Positions 48,601-59,238 of a stretch of DNA of 64,000 nucleotides are shown piece after piece. Position numbers and translations under genes: made by a program. Source of the stretch: Aquanectria penicillioides. Taxonomy: Eukaryota; Ascomycota; Sordariomycetes; Hypocreales; Nectriaceae. Each line of letters starts with the position of its first letter. Positions within the stretch are counted from its first letter, which is position 1. The notes beneath the pieces are model-generated. The model did not search any database, was not told the origin of the DNA, and saw only the letters and a list, made by a program, of their open reading frames with translations. The stretch is taken from assembly GCA_003415625.1 (NCBI GenBank), contig PYIU01000004.1, forward strand, positions 3,410,001 through 3,474,000, read 5' to 3'.

Positions 48601-49200
48601 CCAATTTAGTACCTTAGAAGGTATTATAAGCAATAGGGATAAGCTCTTTACTAGCCAGTTCTAAAAAGACCTAATAAAAAAGCAAGCAATTATTTATCAA
48701 CTGTCTATAGCGCACTATCCCCAAATAGATAGCTAAATAGAGTGCATTAACTAAGTCCTAAAGAAGTACCTACAAGCATATACTAAGGGCTCACCCTAAA
48801 GATAGGCAGCACAACTCCTAAAGGCAGAATTTGCATATAATAATAGCCAATATAGCACTATTAGTATATCGCTAATATAAGCCCTCTATAGTTATTACCT
48901 AAGGGTTGTGGAATATGTCCTACAATAAATAAAGACTTAAGTTTAGGGCATTGCAAAATGCATTACAACTATCTAATAAATGTATAATAAGGCGCAGAAA
49001 TGCTGGCAATAGGCAGTGGAGTCTTAAGCTAAGTATTACAATAAGAACCATATGCCTAAAGAGTATAAAAAAGAAAATATAGTAAAGCTATCTACTAAGA
49101 ATTTCTACTTTAAGAATAAAAAGCTAGCTCTAAGATTTATTAAGGTTGCAATAGCTAGTAAAGTCAGTAAATAGATATATTAGGTATACCTATTAGAATA
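45690..49200 (+). pseudogene. K-a pol: protease, RT, RNase H, integrase (RIP-disabled)
   Basis: Protease-like stretch near 45,700-45,780 (YIDIDTYA.INLIS). The RT runs about 46,380-46,910: SKAGAPILFILKKDRTL, NAYYWICIKPSD, MPFGLTNAPATF (46,658 on), and the catalytic box YLNNIIVYS (46,748 on), where YLDDI is expected. RNase H about 47,200-47,560 (VKIDTSPKAIASILSQLIEN, LNPANGLSKCPN). The integrase about 48,150-48,960 has a zinc-binding HHCC part, then FQEISIDFIIGLPN and ISNRDKLFTSQF. Stops are TAA/TAG. One short stretch (48,362-48,664) remains open but is only part of the integrase. Confidence 0.88.
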
Positions 49201-49319
49201 ATACTAAAGGATATATAATGTATTTTTAGTAGCGCTTTTAAAACTATAGTTAAAGGCGCGCTAAGCTAATAATAAACAATCGATTAGCTTTTATAAGCTA
49301 GAAGATAAGAAAGATAAAT

Positions 49320-49480
49320 AAAAGGTTAAGGAAATAGTATTCTATAAAGAGATAGGGGGAGATAAGTTCTATTAGGTTAAGTAATTAGGATGGCCAATAG
49401 AATATAATATTTAGGAGCCTTTAAGTTACTTAATAAATGCATAAAATAAAGTGCATAAGTACTATAAGTAAGCAAAGCGA
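49320..49480 (+). pseudogene. K-a C-terminal chromodomain
   Basis: The + frame reads KEIVFYKEIGGDKFY.VK.LGWPIEYNI.EPLSYL, where TAG stands for Trp or Arg codons. This matches the chromodomain pattern (VKW.GWP...TWEP..NL). In Ty3 chromoviruses this domain follows integrase and targets integration to heterochromatin marks. Confidence 0.75.
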
Positions 49481-49736
49481 ATCCACTAAAAATAGAACAA
49501 TAAACTATAATACTAAACAATTGATTAGTAGTTAATAAGTATACACTAGACCAATTGACCAAAAGATTAATTATTAATTAATTTACTAAAAAACTATATC
49601 TAATGCCATTATGGGTCGCCGCATAGCAAAAAGAGCAAAACAATACAATAATGAAGAAGGCGCCATTAAGGGTCGCCATACCTAGATCGACCACTAAACA
49701 AGAAACCAAAATATATCAGCAAGAATCAATAGACAA

Positions 49737-51391
49737 TCAGATAGACTTCTCTAGCGCTCGACAAGCACTATAACGAGTCGCAACAGCAGGAGTAGCCCTT
49801 GCCTTCCTTGGTGCAGGAGCCGCCTTAGCCTTTTTCAGCGCAGGAGCAACCTTAGGTTTCTTCGCCGCAGGGCCGGAAGAGGAAGCGGGAGGCTTTAGGA
49901 CCGCCAAAGAAGACAGGGGCGCAGCGACAACAGGACTGGAAGAGCGACGAGCGCTCGCCAAACGCTTGCCCTTGCCCTTACGAGCAGGAACAGCGGCAGG
50001 GATGTCTTTGTCGTTATCATCGCCACTGCTAACGGCGGAGTTAAACGCACTCCTAGAAGACTAAGCCGGGGTTGGAGAGGGCGCAACAGATTGTTGAGCG
50101 CGCGACGGGCCAGCGACACTGTTAACAACAGGTGTTGGCGGCACAACAGCAGGGGCTGCCTGCCTCTCAAGAGGAGGTCGAGAAGGGGGCGGCGAAGCCT
50201 CGTACAAATCCTTATCGGACAAAGAGGGAATGCCCAAGCGGGCCAACACCGCAGCATCAGTTTCCGGAGCCGGAGCAAGGCGCCGAACGTTCGTAGAAGG
50301 GCGAGCGACCGGCGGGGCCACGGGCTTCTTAGGCCTAGCAACAGACTTGCCCCAAGACTTAGCAGATTTAGCAGGAGGCACAGTAGAGGCAGCACGCTCA
50401 TCAACAGCGCGGATAGAGGTACTGCCTGCATTGCTGGCCACAGACAACTCGCCATTAGAAACATTGCCTCTATCATTAAGGCTAGAACCCTTGACATCAC
50501 CAGACGGGGGGCCACCGACTGCTCCACGACGAATAGGGGGGCGGCTAGCGTACTTTACAGTGACCTGGGGAGCGGAATTCTCACGATGGAGCTGCAAGGC
50601 TTCCAACATATAAGGGGCCATTGCAACCGGCCACTCGGACAGACCACGTTCCTTGGCAACATCCACAGGAGTCTTGCGCGCATGCCGAAGGGCGCTGAGC
50701 GAGCGGTCTAGGTCACGGAGCAAACTGTCGTCGCGGGCATAGAGAGGAATAATCGAGGCAAGACGACTGCGAAGGTACTTGGGACTATTGGGAATAAGTT
50801 GGTGCTAGCACGAGTTAGCGATAAACGATCGACAGACGACCGATAAAGGAATACTTACCTGAGACTGGAAATCCAGGATAAAGAGATTGTAGAGCGAAGC
50901 TGCTTCCTCGAGTTGGTGCTAGGCGGACTGCGCAGCGGAGACGGCACGGCGATGGGGGCCTTTCTTAATAGCATTACGGATACAACGCCAGGCATTGGCG
51001 GCGGACTTGGCAGCACATATAAAGCGCCAACGCTCAATGCGCAAGAAAGGGTCATCATTAGAGTTGGGCTTATTAGCAAGGCGGGCTTTGGTAAGGCAAT
51101 TCTAGTACCAAACCGCAGTCGGCCGAAGCTCATTAGGGATCTAAATAAGGTAAGCAAGGAACAAGCGAAGAACACTAGATAACATACCGCGCTACAAGAC
51201 TGATTGGCACCTTAGCAAACTACACATCGGGCGGTCTGTAAACCGATATAGTAGATAAAGGAAAAATTATTGTGTTTCTGCAAAAGGCAGTAGAAGCAAG
51301 GACTTTCGTCTATAAACTGGTCAATAAAGGGGTCGCTGCGATACTATTCCCAACGGGCCAACACCAGAGGGGCCTAGGAAAGAAAAGACAT
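49737..51391 (-). pseudogene. Antisense three-exon accessory gene inside retrotransposon K-a, 508 codons, RIP stops
   Basis: Function unknown. On the minus strand, exons 51391-51188 (68 codons), 51140-50859 (94 codons) and 50777-49737 (346 codons plus TGA) join in frame. The introns are GTATGT...TTTAG (47 bp, phase 0) and GTAAGT...CCAAG (81 bp, phase 0). The start is CACAATGTC. The first exon carries CxxC at 32-35, CxxC at 56-59 and Cys66, spacing like a zinc-binding module. Next is a helical, Ala/Arg-rich part (IERWRFICAAKSAANAWRCI; HQLEEAASLYNLFILDF), then LRDLDRSLSALRHARKTPVD and ERGLSEWPVAMAPYMLEAL, then a long Pro/Ser/Ala-rich disordered region and a basic Ala/Lys-rich tail (AAKKPKVAPALKKAKAAPAP). 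Six in-frame stops (codons 6, 16, 60, 81, 142, 401) are all TAG/TAA, each one C-to-T from CAG/CAA. Codon use is GC-rich, unlike the surrounding DNA. It is opposite to pol, so it would need its own promoter in 51,392-51,734 or in the LTR. Exon 3 start could alternatively be a few bases upstream. Confidence 0.7.
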
Positions 51392-51717
51392 TGTGGAAGG
51401 TTCGATAAAGGCGCGGCGAATAAGTCGAACTGTTATATGAGATGTAAGGAGGAAAAGAAGAGGTTGAAGTTCGCGCGACGAGCCGCCGACCAAATGTCGC
51501 GAAGCAGTTTACGCTGCAGTGGGTCACTGCTAACTGGAACGGACCGTCACAACACAGAACAACAATAACAATAACATCACGCGAACACAACCCAGAACAA
51601 CCACCGCAGAACCGACGAACAATCGCAGAATGTTTGGGCGTATGTACGAACGAGTTATAGGGCAATTACAATGCACGTACAAGCGGTAATAATCTCGAGC
51701 CTGAGGGACCAGGCTCA
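51392..51717. other. Spacer between antisense gene and 3' LTR of K-a
   Basis: Unmutated, normal-composition DNA. Open frames here on both strands are short and unrecognised. It would hold the promoter/5' UTR of the antisense gene on the minus strand. Confidence 0.5.
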
Positions 51718-51734
51718 AGAGGAAGGGGGATAAT
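51718..51734 (+). promoter_or_regulatory. Polypurine tract of K-a
   Basis: AAGAGGAAGGGGGATAA lies directly before the 3' LTR on the + strand, the plus-strand primer site. It confirms the + orientation of the element. Confidence 0.8.
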
Positions 51735-51927
51735 TGTGAAGAGATAGAGGACTCACCTTAATAGGTGGCGGGGCTCTTAAGCACAGCCACACAGGTACAC
51801 CGCCACACCTTAGATAAAAGACACATCGCCGAGCGGTAGACCAACGCTCGGCAAGTTGAAGCTTACATACAATACACAAGTCACCCAGAGACCCATCTCG
51901 TGTCACCCTGATCAGCCAACCCTTATA
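51735..51927 (+). repeat. K-a 3' LTR
   Basis: TGTGAAGAGATAGAGGACTC ... CAACCCTTATA, 193 bp. It retains CpG-rich and CpA-rich blocks (CACACAGGTACACC; ACGCTCGGCAAG) that are AT-converted in the 5' LTR. Confidence 0.93.
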
Positions 51928-54900
51928 AATATTTTTGCCTAAAATGCTAATTCTATTTTAATCTCTATAGAGCTAAAAGATATATAATTTAAATCCATTT
52001 TTATATATTTAGCTTAAAAAATAAAGGCTTTATTAAATTATAATAATAGAGAAGGAACTGTATTTTTAAAAAGGTTTTTAGGTTTTAAAATGCTTTTAAT
52101 TCTTTTTTTATTAATTTAAATATTTAAGTTATTACTTTTTTCCTTTAAGCTAATTTTAATAGCCTAATTGAAATTAATTGCTGCTTTTTAGCCTATTGCA
52201 ATATTGCTATTTTTTATATCTATAGAGGTTGGATTTAAATATTATACTATAGAATCCCTTACAATAGGTATTTTACTATTTTAATAAAGGTTTTAAGTAT
52301 TAATAGATTCTTTAAAAAGATTATTTTTATAAATGCCTTTAATCTATTACTTATTTTATAGATTTCTTTACTATTAATAATAAAACCTAATAGCTATATT
52401 ATAGGGTATCTAAAGAAGGATTTCTTTATTGCAATTTATAGCTTATTATTTTATATTAACCTTAAGATAATTTTTAAGTGCTTTAGATAATTATTTAAGG
52501 TATTAAAAAAGATAATTATATTATTAATATAGGCTTATATAAAGTATTTATATTTTTTAAAAAGTTAATTTATAAACCTTTATATAAATACTAATGCATT
52601 TTTAAATCCTATTAATATAATATTAAAAACCTTAAGTCTTCTATTAAATATAATAACTATATAGTTTCTATAGGCACTTAAAATAGGCAGCTAGTAAAAA
52701 AACCTTAATCTATCTATTATAAAGTAAAATTTCTTACCCTTTATATTAGCTATAATATTAAATTAATTAAATAAAAAATAGGCATTAAGTATAGCTAATT
52801 AATTAAATAATTATAAATTAATTATAACTCTTTCTTTTCTTTTGCTATTTACTACTCTTTAAATAATAAAAGTAAGGCATACTATTAAAGCTAATTAATC
52901 TATTAGTTCTATTTTACCTTTTGCTTATAGCTTATTGTATTTTTTATTTAATAAAGTATAGTTTTTAATGCCTAATAGATATTTCTTAATTATATATTTT
53001 TAGTTTTACTATCTATCTATTAAGTCTATTTATATCTTTATTTCTTTAGGTATAAAAATAATTCTTTTATCTTTATAAATATTGTATCTATCTATTATAT
53101 TATAGATCCTTTTTACTATTACTTAATTTAAGTAGGCTATATATACCCTATATTTATTCTTAATATTAAGGATATTTTTAGGTCTAAAAATCCTATAGCT
53201 TAAAGTGCTAGTATTAACCTTAAATAGATTAGATTCTTTATTTTCTTTTAATAGATTATCCCTTTTTGCAGTAATTAAAAATCCTTTTATAGAATTAAAT
53301 TCCTTTCTTTATAGGCTAAAGATACTTTTATCTATTTTAATATAATTAGCTTTCTTCTTTTTATTATAATTAGCAATTTATTCTATTTATTATTACTATT
53401 TTATAATTAGCTTTTTATTACTAGCATTATAAATTTAAATTAATTTTAAAGTAGTTTTATTTACTATAGCATTAAAAATAGTACTATAAAAGGATTAAAA
53501 GTAATAGGCCTTTAGATTTCCTTAAGTATTTTTAAAGTTAAAAAGGTTTTTTTAATTAGCTTAAATAAAAGCAGTTTCCTTTAGTGTAATTACTATTATA
53601 CTTATATTAATTACTACTTTAATAAAGTTCTCTTAATGCATTTAAAATACTTTTGCCCTAAAGATTATATTATAGATTAAATAAAATATAATACTAAAGT
53701 TAATAAAATTAACTTTAGCTTTATACTTAAATAAAAAGTTTATTTTTATTAGTATTTTAAGTCTTAATTATTTTATAATATTTATAATTACTATAAAATA
53801 TATAGATATTTCCTTATTTTTAGTGATTTTAGGTATATAAAAGTTAAAAGTAATTAATTTTAAGATTTCTATATTAATACTAATTTTATTTACTCTTTTT
53901 AGGGCTTATTGCTTTTATATTACTTTTATTATATAGGCTTTTAACTATTTTTTATTAATTAAAACTATTAAAGTTTTAATATTAATATAAATATTATAGG
54001 AATTGCCTTTATTATTAAACTTAATTAATAGCTTAAAATAAGTATTTACTCTTTTTTTTAAATATTAATAAAAGTTAAGCCTATTTATAGCTTTAATAAT
54101 TTAGCCTATTTTTAGTATAAAGTTTATATCTTTTATTCTTTCTTTATTTATATAATAGACTTTTATAAAAGCTAAATTATTTTTATTCTTTTTAATAAAA
54201 GAACCTTTTAATAATTTATTAAAATTATCCCTTTTTTCTATTAGTATATATTTACTATTTAATAGTTTTTAATATCTTTAATAAAATCCTTTATTATTAT
54301 AATATAGCTAAACTTTTAAGAGATTAGCTTTATTATTTAAGGCTCCCTTTTAATATTAATATTAATTAAATCTTTATAAAGGCAGTTAATTTTTACTATT
54401 TTACTTTTAAATAAATATATATATATTATAGTTATTATTTTTTTATTATTTATATAATTAATTATTCTATTAATGTTTTATCTTTTACTAATCTATTTTA
54501 GGCTTCTTTAGGGTTAAGTTTCTATATTAAGTTTCTTAATTATTAAAGTGCTTTAAAGGTATAGTTTAGTATTATTTATTAAAATAGTTTCCTTTACTTT
54601 AGCATTCTTAATATACTTTTTTATTTTTAATTGCATTATTAAATCTATTACTTTTATTAGCAATAAATGCCTTCTTTATATTAGGTCTATTAACCCCCTA
54701 AAGTATAGCTTAAAGCTTATCTTTAAGCTAATATTGCTTTTTATTAATTGCCCTTAAGAATAAAAATCTTATATTCTATACTATTAATACTAAATAAAGC
54801 ACTTTTAGCTTTAGATTTAATTTTATATAAACTGCAAAAAGAAGCTAAATATTAGCTATATAGCTAAAAGCCTACTTTTTTATAAAGACTTTTATAGTAA

Positions 54901-56569
54901 ATGCTTATATAGAAATATCTTTTATAATATTAGTTTTAATATATTTAGTTAATTTTAGCTACTTTATTATATTATTTAGCTTTATTTTAAATTCTTTATA
55001 AAGATATATATATAATATATTAATTAATTATTTTTATAGCTTTTCTTTTTTATTTTAATTTAATTAATAGTAATATTAAATAAATGCAAATCTATAAAAT
55101 AAACTTTATAGATTTATATAAATATATTTTTAAGTATTAAAATTAATATTTATTTAATAAGATTTAAGTGCATTAATCTATAGTTTAATATTACTAAAAA
55201 TAATCTATTTTTTATTATAAAATATACCTTTACTATTAATATCCCCTTCTTTTACATTAAGCTAAAAGAGGCCTATATCTTAAAGTTAAATATTATTTTT
55301 ATAAGAATTTAATGCAAAAGTTAATGCTTAATTAAATGCTTTTATATTCCATTAAGGCAGTTTTAATATTATTAGTCCTAAAGGTAATTAATATAAAAAA
55401 CTATTTATATAGCTTAATATACCTTTATTCTTATGCCTTAAGTACTATAAATTATAAGGCTAGCTTTAATTATAAATCCTTAATTTTTAACTCTATTTAA
55501 TTAATAAAGGCTCTTTAATAGGCAAAATTAAAGGCTTAATATAATAATTCTAAACTATTGCTAGAGTACTTGCCTTTAGTAGCTAAATTTAAGCCTAAAA
55601 TGCAAGATTTATTAAGGCAATAGTAACTTTCTCTATAAATAGCACTTAATTTAATAGTTTTACTCTTTTTAATTGCTAATAGATTGCTTGCATTACTACT
55701 ATTAAAAGGTTAAGTTCTATACTTTACTTAATAGTATTAAAAGATTTTAATAATTCTTTTAAACTAAAGGTTTTTTAGCTATTAATAGAATTTATCCCTA
55801 TTAGTATTAAATTTAATAAAATTAAAGTTAATATTTAGCCTTTATTTAATAAACCTTTTAATTCTTTAGGGTCTATTAAATCCCCTTTCCTTTATTAAAA
55901 TAGATCTTATAGTAATCTTTATAAAAATAGTAAATTATCTATTAGTTTTTTCCCTTTTTCTATTAAAAGTCTTTAATTAAAGGTATTAAAGGTTATTGCC
56001 TTTTTTTTAATAGATCCTTTTTAACTAGCTATAGATTCTTAATTGCAGTTAGAGTCCTTTAAGGAGCTTAAGTATTATACCTTTAAGCACTTCTTTAATA
56101 TTAGTTCTATTATTTTAGTATTTAAGATAATACTTTTAATTATTTTTTAAGTAAATATAATTATATATTAATTAATAATATTTTAGTAAATAAAAAAAGC
56201 TTTTTATTAAAGCTAATTAATATTTTATAGTTTACTATTATTATTATATATTTAATAGAATAGATCCTTTAATTTATTAAAAATAGAAGAATCTATTAAA
56301 ATAACTCCTTTTATAGTATAAATTAGATTTTATAGTAAAAAGGTCTAAAACCTTTAGATTATAGCTAGATCTATTAATTATAGCTTATTAATTGCAGTTT
56401 AGTCTTAAAAAAGAAAGAATTCCTTTTTAAATTAGCTAGTTTTATTTATTTAGCTTTTACTATTAATTTTAGTAATTCTATTAGTATTTCTATTATTCTT
56501 TTATAAGTTATTAACTTTTAAATAGTTAATAAAAACTATAACTATATAATAAAAAGAAGCAATTACTAT
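51928..56569 (-). pseudogene. Element H proximal part: leader, presumed gag/protease, RT
   Basis: On the minus strand the RT reads VFNIILIGFKNALVF near 52,650-52,590 and AYINNIIIFS near 52,535-52,508. This matches Ty3-family GFKN.P..F and AYVDDIIIFS with both catalytic Asp changed to Asn. RNase H begins at the left end and is cut by K-a. Gag and protease should lie at about 53,200-56,500 but are too mutated to delimit. Confidence 0.65.
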
Positions 56570-56884
56570 TACTTATTATAGTTTATTTATTCTATTATAA
56601 ATAATATTAAAAGTAATAATCTTAATAATAAAACTATTATATTACTTATTTTATAGTTATATTAAAAAGTATATATAAAGGCTTTATAATTACATTAAAA
56701 TTAATAGCTTAGCTATAAATAATAATTAATTGTATATTAAACTTTATTTAATTTATATCTTAAGACTACTATAATAATAGGTCTTAAAGTATAAATATAC
56801 TTATAGATTATTAACCTTTACTTAAGAGATATAAAGGCTAATTATTTAAAAGTACTATCTATTATATAATCTATATATATAATA
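56570..56884 (-). repeat. Element H 5' LTR
   Basis: 315 bp, the same length as 38,732-39,046. Starts TACTTATTATAGTTTATTTA and is followed by the TTATT target copy. Confidence 0.82.
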
Positions 56885-56889
56885 TTATT

Positions 56890-59045
56890 AGAACTTTATA
56901 GATATAAAACTAATTAAATATTTAGTCTTTTTAATATTTATCCCTTTTAATAAAAGCTTATAAAAGAAGCTCTTTTACCTTTATTTATTTTTTTTAACTT
57001 TAGTGCTTATAATTAAAAGATTAATTTAATAAATTGTAAGAATATTAATAAGTCTATAAGTAAAAGTAGTAAAAAGAGCTTAAATACTAAAGTTTAAGGC
57101 TATTTTCTTTTTCTATAGGTTTTTAAATAAATTCTATAAATCTTAATAATAGAATATTTAGGCTTAATAAAAGTTAAAAAAAAAAGTCTTTAAAGCAATT
57201 AATATTAATAAGCTAAGAATTTAAATTGCTTTTATTACCTAAAATAAATTAAGTTTTTAATTTATTAAATTAATAATTCTAATTTATTTAAGGGTAAAAT
57301 AGTATAGATTAACTATTAAGCAATTAATTAAATATTTTAATAGTATTTTCTTTATTAAAAGAAAAGAAATCTTTAATTTTACCTTTATTTTAAATAACTC
57401 CTTTAGCTATATAAAGGTCTTTATTTAGCATTAAAAATTGCACCTTTAAAGTAATTACACTTAAGGTTGCTTTTTTTAGCTCTATTATAAAATAAAGTAA
57501 AGGTTAATAAAGGGTTTGAAAGCTTATAATTAAATGCTTATAACTTAAAAGATAAAGATTATTAGTATTTTATAGGTATTATAAATAAAGTTAAAGTAAT
57601 ATAACTTACTGTAAAATTATTAAAAGGAGGGAAAGAGTTATAGGCATAAAGTAGGTTAATATAATTTAGGTGCCTTTATTTTTAGTTTAGTATTATTTAA
57701 ATAAATTACTATTTTAATATTTATATATATATAAATATTAATAAGTTTCTTAAAATAGTATACTTTTTAATATTTAATAAGAATTTTATTAGTGTTTAGT
57801 TTCTATTTTAAATTTTAAGGGTTAATTTTCTATTTATTATAAAAGTACTATATTGGCCCTTTTTTTTATTTCTTTCTTTTTAGCTTATTATTTTTTACTT
57901 TTTTAATTCTTTTGTATTTTTAGTTATTACTATAATTTTTATTTTTTATTTTATAATAGCTTTATATTATAATAAGCTTAAATCTCTTGCCTTTATACCT
58001 TATAATTATCTCCTTAATATATACAATCTTACTATTAGCTATATTTAGGCTTTTAAATTCTTTTATTAATGCTTTATTTATTAGTATATTTATAATAGTT
58101 TTTTCTATAAGGCTTTAATTAATGCTATTAATACTACTATTAAATAACTAATAAATACCCCTTTTTTTATATTACTTTTTAACTATTGTTTTTATTTAAT
58201 AATTAATTAAATACTTTTAGATTTAATAATGCTTTAATATTTAGATTTATAGCTTTTAAGCTTTTAATTAATTTAGCTAGCCCTTATATATTAAAATTGC
58301 CTTTAAGGAAGATAATAAATAAACTAATTGCAAACTTACTTAATAGTTTATTTTATAATTACTATTTTACAATTTAATGCTTTATTCTAAAGTAAATTTT
58401 CTTTTTTAATACTAACTTTAGTTTATATATATTTTTATAAAATAGGCTTATTTAATAAAGTACTTTTTAATTTAGCTATTAATTTGCCTTAAGTATATTA
58501 AGGCATTTATTATTGCCTTTATTAAATATATTAACCCTTTTATATATTATAGATATATTTAATTATATACTTTTATAGTTTTTGCCTATAATAAATATAT
58601 TTTTATTTCCTTTGTATATATATTTTAGTATTAAGTTATATAAATAGCTATTATATTAATTATATTTAAAATAATTAATTTAAATATAAATAGAGCTTTC
58701 TTTATAGATATTAACTAAAGGGTTTTTATAAAGGCCCTTATAACTTTCCTTTAAATAGTATAAATACTATTAATAAGTTTATTTAGCTATTAACTTTTAT
58801 AGTAGATTTTTTTAAGTTAATTATTTATTTATAAATTATATACAATTTTTCTATTAATAATATAGCTAATAATTATTAATTAATTAAATAAATATAAAAA
58901 GTATTTAATTAAAAGCATAAAGTAAGTTTTAATTAATAAAAATAATAATCTTTAGCTTATCCTTTAATATAAACTAACTAAATATAGTTTTTAATTTATT
59001 AATAATAGTTTAATAAATAGAAAATAGTACTATAAAGCAATTAAT
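56890..59045 (+). mobile_element. Element E interior, continued
   Basis: Sequence resumes after the H insertion. The + frame from 38,731 appears to continue (KLIKYLVFLIFIPFNKSL, later NCFYYLK.IKFLIY, ALKIAPLK) to about 57,660, with TAA/TAG stops only. 57,700-59,045 is strongly AT-converted with nothing recognisable. It is cut at 59,045 by K-b. No 3' LTR of E is within the window. Confidence 0.45.
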
Positions 59046-59238
59046 TGTAAAGAGATAGAGGACTCACCTTAATAGATAGCAGGGCTCTTAAGCATAGCCA
59101 CATAGGTACACCACTATACCTTAAATAAAAGATACATTGCCAAGCAGTAGACTAACACTTAGCAAGTTAAAGCTTATATACAATATATAAATTACCTAAA
59201 GATCTATCTTATATTACCTTAATTAGCTAACCCTTATA
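59046..59238 (+). repeat. K-b 5' LTR
   Basis: TGTAAAGAGATAGAGGACTC ... TAACCCTTATA, the same length as the K-a LTRs with additional G-to-A and C-to-T changes. Confidence 0.92.

Larger units (their letters stand above)
44006..51927 (+). mobile_element. K-a: complete chromodomain-type Ty3/gypsy retrotransposon, 7922 bp
   Basis: LTRs of 193 bp each (44,006-44,198; 51,735-51,927), perfect 5-bp target duplication AATAT (44,001-44,005; 51,928-51,932), and a polypurine tract before the 3' LTR. Gag, protease, RT-RNase H, integrase and chromodomain are on the + strand. An additional intron-containing gene lies on the minus strand between chromodomain and 3' LTR. Inserted in the RNase H of element H. 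RIP is moderate in gag-pol and very light in the last 2.3 kb. Confidence 0.95.
38732..56884 (-). mobile_element. Element H: Ty3/gypsy-type LTR retrotransposon, interrupted by K-a
   Basis: Two 315-bp direct repeats (38,732-39,046 and 56,570-56,884) bound it, with target duplications TTGCT (38,727-38,731) and TTATT (56,885-56,889, the same site after two RIP changes). The pol genes are on the minus strand. Without the K-a insertion it is about 10.2 kb. Inserted within element E. Heavily RIP-mutated. Confidence 0.82.

Noticed and set aside
48362..48664. 100-codon open frame as a separate gene
   Set aside because: It is an undamaged stretch of the K-a integrase (IDFIIGLPN, SNRDKLFTSQF), not an independent gene.
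49895..50711. Other long open frames on both strands in the GC-rich patch of K-a
   Set aside because: Low-complexity or Leu/Arg-rich frames overlapping exon 3 of the antisense gene; only the chosen frame joins with upstream exons in phase.
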